NCBI GenBank assembly: GCA_910578585.1
Contig: CAJTRG010000004.1
Coordinates: 1 to 64,000 of the forward strand
DNA: 64,000 nt
Direction: 5' to 3'
Source of the DNA: an uncultured Mailhella sp.
GTDB lineage: Bacteria > Desulfobacterota > Desulfovibrionia > Desulfovibrionales > Desulfovibrionaceae
Positions 7,635-15,573 of the stretch are shown one piece after another. The translations under genes and the position numbers were made by a program. Numbering within the stretch: position 1 is the first letter of the stretch; each line of letters begins with the position of its first letter. The notes below the pieces were generated by a model. That model saw nothing but the letters and a program-made list of their open reading frames with translations, was not told the DNA's origin and did not search any database.

Positions 7635-9080
7635 TTATTCGTCAGTCTTTGTATCCAGATCTTGTTCACCGGCTGCATCAGGCACATCAGCCATGAATAC
7701 ATCATCTTCAAATTGATCTTGATCAGCGGTCAGTTCTTCCGGCACTTCATTGTAATCATTACGTTTTTTCATAATAATTACGCGTTTCAATATGCCGTCC
7801 CCCACGCTTCTGGTCTGCACATCCGGTTCATCCTGCAAAGCAAGGTGGATCACACGGCGCTGATAGGCACTCATAGGACGGGTGGATTGAGAACGGCCGG
7901 TTTTGCGCAGTCTGTCTGCAAGCATAAGAGCAAGAGACTGCATGCGTTCATCCTGACGCTGATGATAATCGCCCGTATCCAGCTGAATACGAACCTGTAC
8001 CTGCATTTTAGTGGTAATAATGCGTGCCAGAAGGTATTGGATAGCGGCAAGGTGCTGTCCTTCACGGCCAATCAAAAGTCCGGAATCTTCGCTTTTCACT
8101 TTAACAAGCACGCGATTTTCTTCCACTTTAATATCAAGTCCGCCCAGTTCTCCCACAATAGGGGTAATCAAATTGGTAATGGCTTCTTTGACCACCTGAA
8201 TAAGTTTTTCCTGATCAAGTTCCAGCAAATTGACACGCGGCAATTGTATGCCTTCGCATTCCACGGTATTTTCCGGTTTTACGTAATTGCGGCGCGGAGC
8301 TTGCTGATAGCGTGGTTTATGTTCGTTTCTGTCAAACTTATCATAACGCGGACGGTCTGATTTTTCATATTTATCAAACTTGTCGAACTTTTCATATTTA
8401 TTAGAACGGGCAGATCTGTCTTGTCTGTCCTGACGGTCGTATTTATTATACTTATTGCTTCGTTCATAATTATCACGGTTTTCATAGCGTCCGCGGTAAC
8501 TGTTGGCATAACGGTTATTGCGCGTATTTCTGTGATAACGGCCGTTTCTGTCCTGTTCGTATTCACCGCTGGCAATGATTTCAGCTTCTGTCATATTGCC
8601 AAGATAATTGGCGCGCTGCATAGCTTCTCTATCCATTGCCTCAAGCTGATAATCATCAAGCTCTTCTTCGTTATGAGGAACTTGTTCAGCCTGCATTTTG
8701 GAGAGAAAACGTTTTTGGCTTTCGCCTTCTTCCTCATCTTCCACAGCAAATTTGTCAAAAGATTTTTCAGGGCGAGCCTTTTTGAATTCTGTTCTATCTT
8801 GTTTGTAGTCAGCGCGTTCCTGGCTTGGACGAGGTTTAGCCTTTGGACGGCTTTGGAATTTTTGCTTTTTGCCTTCGTCAGCAGGCATATTGAAATCAGA
8901 AAGGGAAACAACACGGGCACGGATTTTGGCTTTTCTGGCGCCAATAAGTCCGAAAACACCCATTTTTGCATCTTCAATGATTTCTATTTCCAGTTTTTCA
9001 CGTTCAGTGCCAAAAAATGCACAGGCATCTTGTATTGCGGAATCTAAATTTTTTGATTGGAATTCTTTAAAATTACTCAT
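7635..9080 (-). CDS. jag: Jag / KhpB RNA-binding protein with Jag_N, KH and R3H domains
   Basis: A 481-residue RNA-binding protein of the SpoIIIJ-associated (Jag, KhpB, EloR) family, normally encoded next to yidC. The N-terminal Jag_N domain covers residues 1-58 (GVFGLIGARKAKIRARV). A KH domain follows near 310-350 with GLLIGREGQHLAAIQYLL in place of the usual GxxG loop region, and a C-terminal R3H domain reads MSAYQRRVIHLAL...RSVGDGILKRVII. Between Jag_N and KH lie about 230 residues of low complexity, very rich in Arg, Asp, Tyr, Lys and Asn, with imperfect DRQDRQDR and KFDKFDKYEK repeats. That makes the protein about twice the length of the firmicute homologues. It starts 2 bases after the yidC stop. 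Confidence 0.93.
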   Translation of the reverse strand: MSNFKEFQSKNLDSAIQDACAFFGTEREKLEIEIIEDAKMGVFGLIGARKAKIRARVVSLSDFNMPADEGKKQKFQSRPKAKPRPSQERADYKQDRTEFKKARPEKSFDKFAVEDEEEGESQKRFLSKMQAEQVPHNEEELDDYQLEAMDREAMQRANYLGNMTEAEIIASGEYEQDRNGRYHRNTRNNRYANSYRGRYENRDNYERSNKYNKYDRQDRQDRSARSNKYEKFDKFDKYEKSDRPRYDKFDRNEHKPRYQQAPRRNYVKPENTVECEGIQLPRVNLLELDQEKLIQVVKEAITNLITPIVGELGGLDIKVEENRVLVKVKSEDSGLLIGREGQHLAAIQYLLARIITTKMQVQVRIQLDTGDYHQRQDERMQSLALMLADRLRKTGRSQSTRPMSAYQRRVIHLALQDEPDVQTRSVGDGILKRVIIMKKRNDYNEVPEELTADQDQFEDDVFMADVPDAAGEQDLDTKTDE

Positions 9081-9082
9081 TT

Positions 9083-10693
9083 CTATCTCACCTTACGCAA
9101 AGTCCACCATTGCTGTGCAATGGAAAGAACGTTGTTTGAAAGCCAATATACAACTAAACCTGAAGGGAAGTTCAAGAACATAAAGGTAAAAATCAATGGC
9201 ATGAGCATCATTACCTTGCGCTGGGTCGGGTCGCCCACAGCAGGGGAAAGCCATTGCTGCAGGAACATGGTTGCGCCCATAACAATCGGGGTAATATAGA
9301 GCGGGTCTTTGACGGAAAGGTCAGCAAGCCACAAAATATCCGTAAAGGGCAAATAGGTAATAAATTCAGCATGGCGCAGGTTTTCAGAATTGAGAAGCGC
9401 GTTATACAGCGCTACGAAAACAGGAAGCTGTACCAAAATAGGCAGGCAGCCGCTCATGGGGTTGATATTGTAGGTGCGGTAGAGCTGCATCATTTCTTTT
9501 GAAAGGGCTTCTCTGTCGTTGCCGTACTTCTTCTTGATATCTTCCATAAGCGGAGCAATTTTCTTCATTTGCTCCATGGATTTATAGCTTTTCTTGGTCA
9601 GCGGCCAGAAAATAATCTTAATAAAGATAGTCAAAAGAATAATGGCAACGCCCCAGTTCACAACAAAGGATTGGAAGAAGCTCAAAAGCCACAAAAGTGG
9701 TTTTGCCAAAATACCAAAGATACCATAGTGAATGGATTTTTTGAGTTCGTTAGGAGCTGTATCCAATAATTCAGCATTCTTAGGGCCAATCCACCAGGAA
9801 AGTTCGCTGACAACAGGGCTGCCGGCATTAATAGTCACAGGCTGTTCTTCGTAGGCAACGCGCCAAACATCATTTTGGATGCGCGCTTTGAGCATACCGT
9901 TTTTGCTTTGCGGTGCAACAGCAGCAAGGAAGTAGTTGTTGGAAATGCCTGCAAAGAGAAGTGCTCCGTTTTCAACTTTGCCTTCTTCACGGAGAGTTTT
10001 TGCATCGCTGTCGTAATCATAGCTGCCGTCTTCATTCCAAACAACCTGCATGGGGTTGTAGGTCGAAGAACTGGAGTATTCGGTACCTGCCAGCGTATAG
10101 CCAACGCGGGCAATAAAGGCTTTGCCTTCTTCGGCATTATAAATAATTTTTTCGCTGATAAGATAGGTTTTCGCGTCAAAGGTCAGTTCACGGCGGATTA
10201 AAAGGCCATTCAAATTACCTTCAAAAACAAGCGTTTGCTTATCATCGTTTTCTAAAATCAAATTTTCAGCGCTGATTTTCCAGGAAGCTGCATTCCAGGA
10301 AGGCTGACCGTTGATCAAAAGTCCCATGGGAGAAGCGGATTTTGCAGATTTACTGATCATATCCAGAAAAGGAGAATGAGGGGAACTTGTTTCAGAAATA
10401 TCATTTAAAACAAAGGACTCCAATACACCGCCAGCACTGTGAAAAATCGCTGTGTATAAAGGAGTTCTTACAACAATATTTTTGCCCTCACCGGGAGCAA
10501 AAAATGGCGTTACATTGACATCGGTTGGGGTAATTTCCTGTACCTTATTATTTTCGGCAGCCTGTGTTTCCACTTTTTGCGTTTCTTCAACCTGCTGTTG
10601 TGGAATCCACCCCATTTTGTCAGCAAGATATTGCCAACCTACTAAAATCACAAAACAAATAACAGTAGCAATAATAATCCGTTTGTTTTCCAT
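9083..10693 (-). CDS. yidC: Membrane protein insertase YidC (Oxa1 family)
   Basis: Inner-membrane insertase that places proteins in the membrane alone or with SecYEG. It has 536 residues. An N-terminal transmembrane anchor (about 5-25) is followed by a large periplasmic beta domain (about 50-330) typical of Gram-negative YidC and then the five-helix Oxa1 core (VNWGVAIILLTIFIKIIFWPLT through ISLPVFVALYNAL-like segments to the C-terminus). The groove position held by Arg in E. coli appears as Lys in FIKIIFWPL. It is tightly packed with yidD upstream (7 bases) and jag downstream (2 bases). Confidence 0.96.
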   Translation of the reverse strand: MENKRIIIATVICFVILVGWQYLADKMGWIPQQQVEETQKVETQAAENNKVQEITPTDVNVTPFFAPGEGKNIVVRTPLYTAIFHSAGGVLESFVLNDISETSSPHSPFLDMISKSAKSASPMGLLINGQPSWNAASWKISAENLILENDDKQTLVFEGNLNGLLIRRELTFDAKTYLISEKIIYNAEEGKAFIARVGYTLAGTEYSSSSTYNPMQVVWNEDGSYDYDSDAKTLREEGKVENGALLFAGISNNYFLAAVAPQSKNGMLKARIQNDVWRVAYEEQPVTINAGSPVVSELSWWIGPKNAELLDTAPNELKKSIHYGIFGILAKPLLWLLSFFQSFVVNWGVAIILLTIFIKIIFWPLTKKSYKSMEQMKKIAPLMEDIKKKYGNDREALSKEMMQLYRTYNINPMSGCLPILVQLPVFVALYNALLNSENLRHAEFITYLPFTDILWLADLSVKDPLYITPIVMGATMFLQQWLSPAVGDPTQRKVMMLMPLIFTFMFLNFPSGLVVYWLSNNVLSIAQQWWTLRKVR

Positions 10694-10700
10694 TGTTTTC

Positions 10701-11006
10701 CTACTTAACTGTAATTTTTGATAGTATACGTTGTACTATCTTTTTGAAAATAACATTGCACGGCTCTATATTTTCAGGAACTGGATCGAATCCCCCCTCG
10801 CACCACGGATTGCAGCGACAAATTCTTTTTATGCCAAGCCAAATACCACGAATTACGCCATGTTTTTCAATAGCAATTGCTGTGTATTCTGAACAGGAGG
10901 GATAAAAACGGCAGCGTGCAGGATATAAAGGTGAAATACAAATTTGATAAACCCTGATAGGAAAAATAAAAATTTTCCTAATGAATGCCCCCTTTTTCAT
11001 CATCAT
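10701..11006 (-). CDS. yidD: Membrane protein insertion efficiency factor YidD
   Basis: A 101-residue protein with the family core YQICISPLYPARCRFYPSCSEYTAIAI and the CRCNPWCEGGFDPVP end. It is a small amphipathic membrane-associated protein that assists YidC-dependent insertion and always sits between rnpA and yidC, as here. The protein starts with three methionines (11006, 11003, 11000) and none has a clear Shine-Dalgarno sequence, so the exact start is open. The last 25 residues beyond VPEN are poorly conserved. Confidence 0.93.
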   Translation of the reverse strand: MMMKKGAFIRKIFIFPIRVYQICISPLYPARCRFYPSCSEYTAIAIEKHGVIRGIWLGIKRICRCNPWCEGGFDPVPENIEPCNVIFKKIVQRILSKITVK

Positions 11007-11064
11007 ATTTAATACAGGAAACAGCGTAACTGCAGCAAATTATCTAAAATTTACCTGCCAAGGC

Positions 11065-11436
11065 TCACACATTTCCATTATTCATTTCATGCATTTTCTG
11101 CGCATTAAACCTTTCCAAAAAAGAAAGTAAATCTTTTTCAACATGAATAAGTTGTAAGGTTTTTGCGTCAACATGTTTTTTGGGAACGACCACATATTCA
11201 TAAGGAAGTATACGCGCAAAATGAAGCCGAAAAAATTCGCGTAAAAGTCGCTTTATTCTATTCCTCTGAACGGCATTTCCATTTTTCTTACTGACAGCCA
11301 ATCCAATACGGGCGTCAGGTGCTTTTCTTACAAAAACTAGAAAGAGTTTTGTAAAATTCTTTTCACCTTGATTATAACAGGCTTGAAATTCTGTTCTTTT
11401 GAGTAATCGCTGATTTTTTTGCCAACTATTGGGCAT
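11065..11436 (-). CDS. rnpA: Ribonuclease P protein component
   Basis: Protein subunit of RNase P, which matures the 5' end of tRNAs. It has 123 residues, the usual size. The family signature lies in NAVQRNRIKRLLREFFR, preceded by GLAVSKKNG, and the N-terminus LLKRTEFQACYNQG is typical. It stands between rpmH and yidD in the conserved origin-type order. Two hairpins separate it from rpmH, which may tune its level relative to L34. Confidence 0.95.
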   Translation of the reverse strand: MPNSWQKNQRLLKRTEFQACYNQGEKNFTKLFLVFVRKAPDARIGLAVSKKNGNAVQRNRIKRLLREFFRLHFARILPYEYVVVPKKHVDAKTLQLIHVEKDLLSFLERFNAQKMHEMNNGNV

Positions 11437-11466
11437 AGGTCGCCTATTGGATTTTTAAATACATAA

Positions 11467-11520
11467 AGAACCTGCTGACAGGTTCTCTTTATAAGCAAAG
11501 GGCGGAGATACCTCAGCCCT
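11467..11520 (-). promoter_or_regulatory. Two stem-loops between rpmH and rnpA
   Basis: The first hairpin (11467-11486) has perfect 8-base arms AGAACCTG/CAGGTTCT around a 4-base loop. The second (11499-11520) pairs AGGGC with GCCCT and GAG with CTC. Neither is followed by a long U-run on the minus strand, so they look more like attenuator or RNA-processing structures within the rpmH-rnpA transcript than strong terminators. Confidence 0.5.
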
Positions 11521-11544
11521 GCCCATAAATGAATAACCGTTTAA

Positions 11545-11679
11545 TTATGCAGAAAGTGATTTACGGCCTTTTGCACGACGACGATTGATAAGAGCACGGC
11601 CGCTTGCAGTTGCCATGCGAGCACGAAAACCGTGAGCACGTTTTCTGCTGATTTTGCTTGGTTGATATGTTCTTTTCAT
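11545..11679 (-). CDS. rpmH: 50S ribosomal protein L34
   Basis: A 44-residue, strongly basic protein beginning MKRTYQPSKISRKRAHGF and ending GRKSLSA, matching L34 throughout. The ATG at 11679 is preceded by AAGGAGA. The gene is first in the rpmH-rnpA-yidD-yidC-jag cluster, which lies near oriC in many bacteria. No dnaA gene is in view. Confidence 0.97.
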   Translation of the reverse strand: MKRTYQPSKISRKRAHGFRARMATASGRALINRRRAKGRKSLSA

Positions 11680-11767
11680 AGTATTCTCCTTAAAGGTTTG
11701 AACCAAAATACATATCGGGTTAAATGAATAACGTCAAGATTTTAATTAAGTATTTTAAAAATTAACC

Positions 11768-12667
11768 TTAAAAATCCTCAAAAGGAAGCATTTCATGAGA
11801 GGCCAGCTGCGGCAGTGTTCTTTCCAGCATAATGCCGTCAATATAGGTAGTATGATAGCTGTAGGTCATGTGCATGGCTTCATAGACAAAGCGCCCTGCC
11901 CGCGCCATGGCCATGGCCAGACTGTCCTTTTGCAGAAGTGAACCCAGTAAAACAGAAGAAAAGGTATCACCTGTGCCGGGATAGGAAGCAGGAACTCTTG
12001 GGCTTTTAGCCTGCCAGAATTGTTTATTTTCCGTATCATAGGCAAGAATGCGGACAATATGTTCGTCTTCACAGGGAGCGGAGGTAATAATTACGGATTT
12101 TTTCTTTTTGGAAGTACCCATAGCCGCAAGAGCCTTTAAATAATCCTTTGCCTGCTTCGTGCTGATTTTCTCCTCATAGGGCATATCAAGCAAAAAGCAC
12201 ACTTCCGTAAAATTTGGGGTGATAATATCAGCCTGTTCCACCAGCCTGCGCATATTTTGCACAATTTCCTGCGTTTGGGTGGCATAGAGTTTTCCATCAT
12301 CCCCAAGCACAGGGTCAACCAGAAAAAGGGCTTCCTTTTTGCCAAGGTTCTGCATGAGCTGTGAGACAATATCCACCTGCTTTGGACTGCCTAAAAATCC
12401 AGAATACACAGCGTCAAAATGCACTTCCAGATTTTCCCATTTCCCTACTATTTCCTGCATTTGGGCTGTTAAATCAAAAAAGGAAAAATCCTTTATGCTT
12501 CCTGTTTGGGAAGATAACACCGCCGTGGGCAGCGGGCAAACCTGCATCCCCATGGCAGAAAGAACAGGAATGGCAACCGTCAGCGACGCACGACCATACC
12601 CGGATAAATCATGTACCGCCGCAATACGGGGAATAGGAGTCTTTATATTTTTTACGCTTTGTTTCAT
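11768..12667 (-). CDS. Pyridoxal/pyridoxamine kinase (PfkB/ribokinase fold)
   Basis: Phosphorylates B6 vitamers to give pyridoxal 5'-phosphate. With the ATG at 12667 it has 299 residues. GAGG is properly spaced for this start rather than for the ATG at 12694 that opens the frame. Conserved parts are VHDLSGYGRASLTVAIPVL at the N-terminus, SGFLGS, DPVLGDDGKLY, ITPNFTEVCFLL and the anion-hole/catalytic motif PGTGDTFSSVLLGSLL. The LSGYGRASL start is characteristic of the PdxK-like clade in anaerobes. It stands alone between rpmH and the flagellins. Confidence 0.88.
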   Translation of the reverse strand: MKQSVKNIKTPIPRIAAVHDLSGYGRASLTVAIPVLSAMGMQVCPLPTAVLSSQTGSIKDFSFFDLTAQMQEIVGKWENLEVHFDAVYSGFLGSPKQVDIVSQLMQNLGKKEALFLVDPVLGDDGKLYATQTQEIVQNMRRLVEQADIITPNFTEVCFLLDMPYEEKISTKQAKDYLKALAAMGTSKKKKSVIITSAPCEDEHIVRILAYDTENKQFWQAKSPRVPASYPGTGDTFSSVLLGSLLQKDSLAMAMARAGRFVYEAMHMTYSYHTTYIDGIMLERTLPQLASHEMLPFEDF

Positions 12668-12765
12668 GGTGACAACCTCACACAAACACTTCACGCCACA
12701 ATGCGGCGAAAAGTCAAGACTGTCAAGCAGAAAGATAAGGCTCGGTCAAGCAACATCTTTAAAAC

Positions 12766-12801
12766 AAAAAAGTCCCCCGATAAATCGAAGGACTCTTTTT
12801 T
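12766..12801 (-). terminator. Rho-independent terminator, downstream of flagellin 1
   Basis: Arms AAAAAAGTCC and GGACTCTTTTTT enclose a loop containing a further small palindrome (CGATAAATCG). Read on the minus strand the GGGGGACTTTTTT run closes transcripts coming from the flagellin genes. The element is nearly symmetrical and could work in both directions. Confidence 0.75.
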
Positions 12802-12851
12802 ATATAAACCAACTCGCTTATTAGTATCAAAATAGCACAGGATGTGCGGGT

Positions 12852-12921
12852 CTCACGGTGCGAATGAAGCGAAAACCACGCTTTTCGCGAGTGAGAGCGA
12901 GTGCATAACAGGACGTTATGC
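12852..12921. repeat. Nested hairpins downstream of flagellin 1
   Basis: Three inverted repeats follow the stop of the first flagellin gene: TCTCAC/GTGAGA arms enclosing GCGAAAA-CCACGC-TTTTCGC (12869-12888), then GCATAAC-AGGAC-GTTATGC (12903-12921). No U-run follows. They may stabilise the 3' end of the abundant flagellin mRNA. The words GTTATGCCGAGC recur just after the second flagellin gene. Confidence 0.5.
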
Positions 12922-12927
12922 CGAGCA

Positions 12928-13839
12928 TTATCTGATTAAGCTTAGAGCCATTTGCGGCAATTGGTTAGCTTGACCAAGCATGCTGTTTGCTGCATTTGCC
13001 AAGGTTTGGTTGCGTACGAAATTCGTCATTTCGGTTGCAACGTCTATGTCAGAAATACGGGATTCAGATGCTTGTAAGTTTTCAGCTTGAATGCTGAGGT
13101 TTGCAATAGTGTTTTCCAAACGGTTTTGTAATGCACCAAGGTGAGCACGAATGTTATCCTTGGATACAATAGCGTCTCTAATACCTTCAAGAGCCTTTTG
13201 AGCGCCTTCCTGGGTAGAAACGGAAAATGCTGCTGAGCCAGCGGCTGCGCTGTTGCCAACACCAAGAGCAGATGCAGTTGTACAGCCAATTCTGATGTAG
13301 TAGTAGTCTTCATCAGAGTCGTTGCCGGAACCAAAGTGAACCTTTAATGGACCTGTTGGGGTTAAGCCTGAACCGTCGTGTTGTTCACCGTCGGTCAAGC
13401 TTGGATCACCGGAGAGGTTACCGTCAAGCAACTTAATGTTGTTGAAGTCAGTAGCCATGGAAATACGGGTGATTTCTGATGCCATTTGTTGGTATTCGGA
13501 GTCAATGATTGCACGCTGAACGGAGTCGTATGTACCGGTTGCGGCTTGTTCAGCAAGTTCCTTCATACGAATAAGCTTTTCGTCGATGGTTTGCAGAGCA
13601 CCGTCAGCGGTTTGGATAAGACTGATACCGTCGTTAGCGTTACGAATACCTTGGTTCAATGCTGCAATGTCTGAACGCATAAGTTCGCGGATTGCAAGAC
13701 CTGCAGCGTCGTCTGCCGCTGTTTCAATACGTAATCCGGATGATAATTTACGGGTTGAGTCAGCGAGGTTGTTGTAGTGAATGTTTAAATAGCGAGCCGT
13801 GTTTTGGGCCATCATATTGTGGTTAATAACTAATGACAT
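12928..13839 (-). CDS. fliC: Flagellin (copy 1 of 3)
   Basis: Structural protein of the flagellar filament, exported through the flagellar type III system. It has 303 residues from the ATG at 13839, which follows GGAGGATATT; the longer upstream frame is leader RNA. The conserved N-terminal D0/D1 region starts MSLVINHNMMAQNTARYL and contains LSSGLRIETAADDAAGLAI. The C-terminal D1/D0 region is SRISDIDVATEMTNFVRNQTL to LPQMALSLIR. The variable middle is short (about residues 140-215) and shared closely with copy 2. The leader carries a CsrA-type hairpin. Confidence 0.95.
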   Translation of the reverse strand: MSLVINHNMMAQNTARYLNIHYNNLADSTRKLSSGLRIETAADDAAGLAIRELMRSDIAALNQGIRNANDGISLIQTADGALQTIDEKLIRMKELAEQAATGTYDSVQRAIIDSEYQQMASEITRISMATDFNNIKLLDGNLSGDPSLTDGEQHDGSGLTPTGPLKVHFGSGNDSDEDYYYIRIGCTTASALGVGNSAAAGSAAFSVSTQEGAQKALEGIRDAIVSKDNIRAHLGALQNRLENTIANLSIQAENLQASESRISDIDVATEMTNFVRNQTLANAANSMLGQANQLPQMALSLIR

Positions 13840-13878
13840 AATATCCTCCATGATATTATCAGTTATGTTTGTCAAATG

Positions 13879-13899
13879 AACATCGCTTCCTGCGACGTT
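13879..13899 (-). promoter_or_regulatory. Candidate CsrA-binding hairpin in flagellin 1 leader
   Basis: On the minus strand an 8-base stem (AACGTCGC/GCGATGTT, one G-U pair) presents the loop AGGAA. It lies about 40 bases before the start codon, whose Shine-Dalgarno GGAGGA offers a second GGA. CsrA binds GGA in hairpin loops and represses flagellin (hag) translation in other bacteria. The same structure with compensating base changes occurs before copy 2. Confidence 0.6.
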
Positions 13900-14082
13900 C
13901 GCCTCTGTTACCAACCTTAACGACAAGTCAAATTTTTCAATTAGGGCAAAAATGAATTTTTTTATATAAATTTTCTAGACTTTTTCATTTAATCAATAAA
14001 ACAAATATGTTACAAATCAAAATTCTTTAAACTTTTTATCTCCAACCTGTTTTAAATATAAATTATACAAACAAAGCCCTCC

Positions 14083-14144
14083 GAAGTGTACTGCACCCCA
14101 TTTATTGGACAAGTCAAACCAATAAATGGGGTGCTGTTCACTTC
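14083..14144. repeat. 62-base near-perfect inverted repeat resembling paired IS ends
   Basis: Two 26-base arms, matching at 24 positions, flank a 10-base loop. The left arm contains CTGCACCCCATTTATTGG and the right arm its complement; outer flanks (GCCCTCCGAAG and CTTCAGGGGC) continue the symmetry. The arm sequence looks like the terminal repeats of IS3-family elements, so this may be two abutted IS ends or a minimal non-autonomous element. It could also work as a transcription stop between flagellins 2 and 1. A decayed relative lies at 30848-30893. Confidence 0.7.
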
Positions 14145-14204
14145 AGGGGCTTCTTTGCATCATTATCAGCTCGCTGTTAAGAAATCGTTATGCCGAGCGT
14201 CATC

Positions 14205-15116
14205 TTATCTGATAAGACTAAGTGCCAATTGCGGCAGAGAGTTTGCTTGACCAAGCATACTGGTTGCTGAATTTGCCAAGGTTTGGTTGCGCACGAAATT
14301 GGTCATTTCACTTGCAACGTCAACGTCAGAAACTCGGGATTCAGATGCCTGCAAGTTTTCAGCCTGAATGCTGATGTTCGCAATGGTGTTTTCCAAACGG
14401 TTTTGCATTGCGCCAAGGTGAGCACGAATGCTGTCCTTGGAAACAATAGCAGATCTGATACCGTCAAGAGCCTTTTGTGCTCCTTCCTGAGTGGAAATGG
14501 AGAATGCTGCTGAACCGGCAGCTGCGCTGTTGCCAACACCAAGAGCAGAAGCTGTTGTTGCACCAATTCTAATGTAGTAATAGTCTTCATCAGAATCGTT
14601 GCCGGAACCGAAGTGAACCTTTAATGGACCAGTGGAATTCAGGCCGCTGCCATCATGGGCGTCGCTGTCAGATGTACCTGCTTCACCTGAAAGTGTACCG
14701 TCGAGCAACTTAATGTTGTTGAAGTCGGTAGCCATGGAAATACGGGTGATTTCTGATGCCATTTGCTGATATTCTGAGTCAATGATTGCGCGCTGCACAG
14801 AATCATAGGTACCGGTTGCGGCTTGTTCAGCAAGTTCCTTCATACGAACAAGCTTTTCGTCGATGGTTTGCAAAGCGCCGTCAGCGGTTTGGATCAAACT
14901 GATACCGTCGTTGGCGTTACGAATACCCTGCTGCAATGCTGCAATATCAGAACGCATAAGTTCACGGACAGCAAGACCTGCGGCGTCGTCTGCTGAGTTT
15001 TCAATACGAAGACCTGAAGACAACTTACGGGTAGAATCAGAAAGATTGTTATAATGGATACTTAAATAACGAGCTGCGTTATCAGCCATCATGTTGTGAT
15101 TAATAATGAGAGACAT
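14205..15116 (-). CDS. fliC: Flagellin (copy 2 of 3)
   Basis: A 303-residue flagellin from the ATG at 15116 after GGAGGATATT. It is nearly identical to copy 1 over the D0/D1 regions (LSSGLRIENSADDAAGLAV; SRVSDVDVASEMTNFVRNQTL; LPQLALSLIR) and in the central GPLKVHFGSGNDSDEDYYYIRIG segment. Differences are scattered substitutions, which points to fairly recent duplication followed by drift. It has its own leader hairpin and probably its own promoter. Multiple flagellins are common in this family. Confidence 0.95.
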   Translation of the reverse strand: MSLIINHNMMADNAARYLSIHYNNLSDSTRKLSSGLRIENSADDAAGLAVRELMRSDIAALQQGIRNANDGISLIQTADGALQTIDEKLVRMKELAEQAATGTYDSVQRAIIDSEYQQMASEITRISMATDFNNIKLLDGTLSGEAGTSDSDAHDGSGLNSTGPLKVHFGSGNDSDEDYYYIRIGATTASALGVGNSAAAGSAAFSISTQEGAQKALDGIRSAIVSKDSIRAHLGAMQNRLENTIANISIQAENLQASESRVSDVDVASEMTNFVRNQTLANSATSMLGQANSLPQLALSLIR

Positions 15117-15156
15117 AATATCCTCCATGATATTGTCTATACTCTATTTTTACCTG

Positions 15157-15175
15157 ACACCGCATCCTGCGATGT
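15157..15175 (-). promoter_or_regulatory. Candidate CsrA-binding hairpin in flagellin 2 leader
   Basis: A 7-base stem (ACATCGC/GCGGTGT) displays the loop AGGAT, about 40 bases before the start codon. Compared with copy 1 an A-U pair replaces G-U and a U-G replaces U-A, so pairing is kept while sequence changes. This supports a conserved RNA structure. Confidence 0.6.
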
Positions 15176-15226
15176 TTACCTCTCCTGTCAAAGAACAACG
15201 AAAATAATGAAAACATTATTTTGTTA

Positions 15227-15262
15227 TTTTCTATAGAAAGCAAAAATGCCTTCTATAGAAAA
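15227..15262. repeat. 36-base inverted repeat between flagellins 3 and 2
   Basis: Arms of 16 bases (TTTTCTATAGAAAGCA and its complement with one mismatch) are separated by AAAA. Each arm contains the 10-base palindrome TTCTATAGAA, and the two palindromes are 22 bases apart, about two DNA turns. It lies about 110-145 bases upstream of flagellin 2 and could be an operator or a weak terminator. Confidence 0.55.
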
Positions 15263-15515
15263 TCAGTAAAAATAGAAATTACAATGAGTGCCATTTGTGG
15301 AATATTACCAGTCTGACAAATTGCAGTACCGGCTCACAGTACGCACAAATTTTGCCATTTCACCTGTAACTGCAAAACAAAAATTTTGACAATTACAAGC
15401 TTTTTACCATACCTGCTCAAAAGAAAATGCTTCCTTTGAGTTCTTTGAGAAAAATGCCGCTACTATTAATTTTTTGATTAATAATAGTATTGTTAATTTT
15501 TCACACACTACACAT

Positions 15516-15544
15516 TCAAAAACAGATGGAACGTTTTTACGTCC
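15516..15544 (-). terminator. Probable terminator of flagellin 3
   Basis: On the minus strand GGACGT-AAAA-ACGTTCC forms a short hairpin, followed shortly by TGTTTTTG. It starts 30 bases after the flagellin 3 stop. The T-run is short and offset by a few bases, so the call is moderate. Confidence 0.5.
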
Positions 15545-15573
15545 ATAGGGAGCAAATCCAGCACTGACAAGAA

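Noticed and set aside
13840..14080. Sigma-28 promoter before flagellin 1 (GTCGTTAA resembling GCCGATAA)
   Set aside because: The matching -35 (TAAAGTTT) is not found at the right distance, and the flagellin 2 upstream region does not share it.
15290..15330. Sigma-54 promoter before flagellin 2 (TGGCACTCATTG, minus strand)
   Set aside because: The spacing between the GG and the TTG is two bases too short for a -24/-12 promoter.
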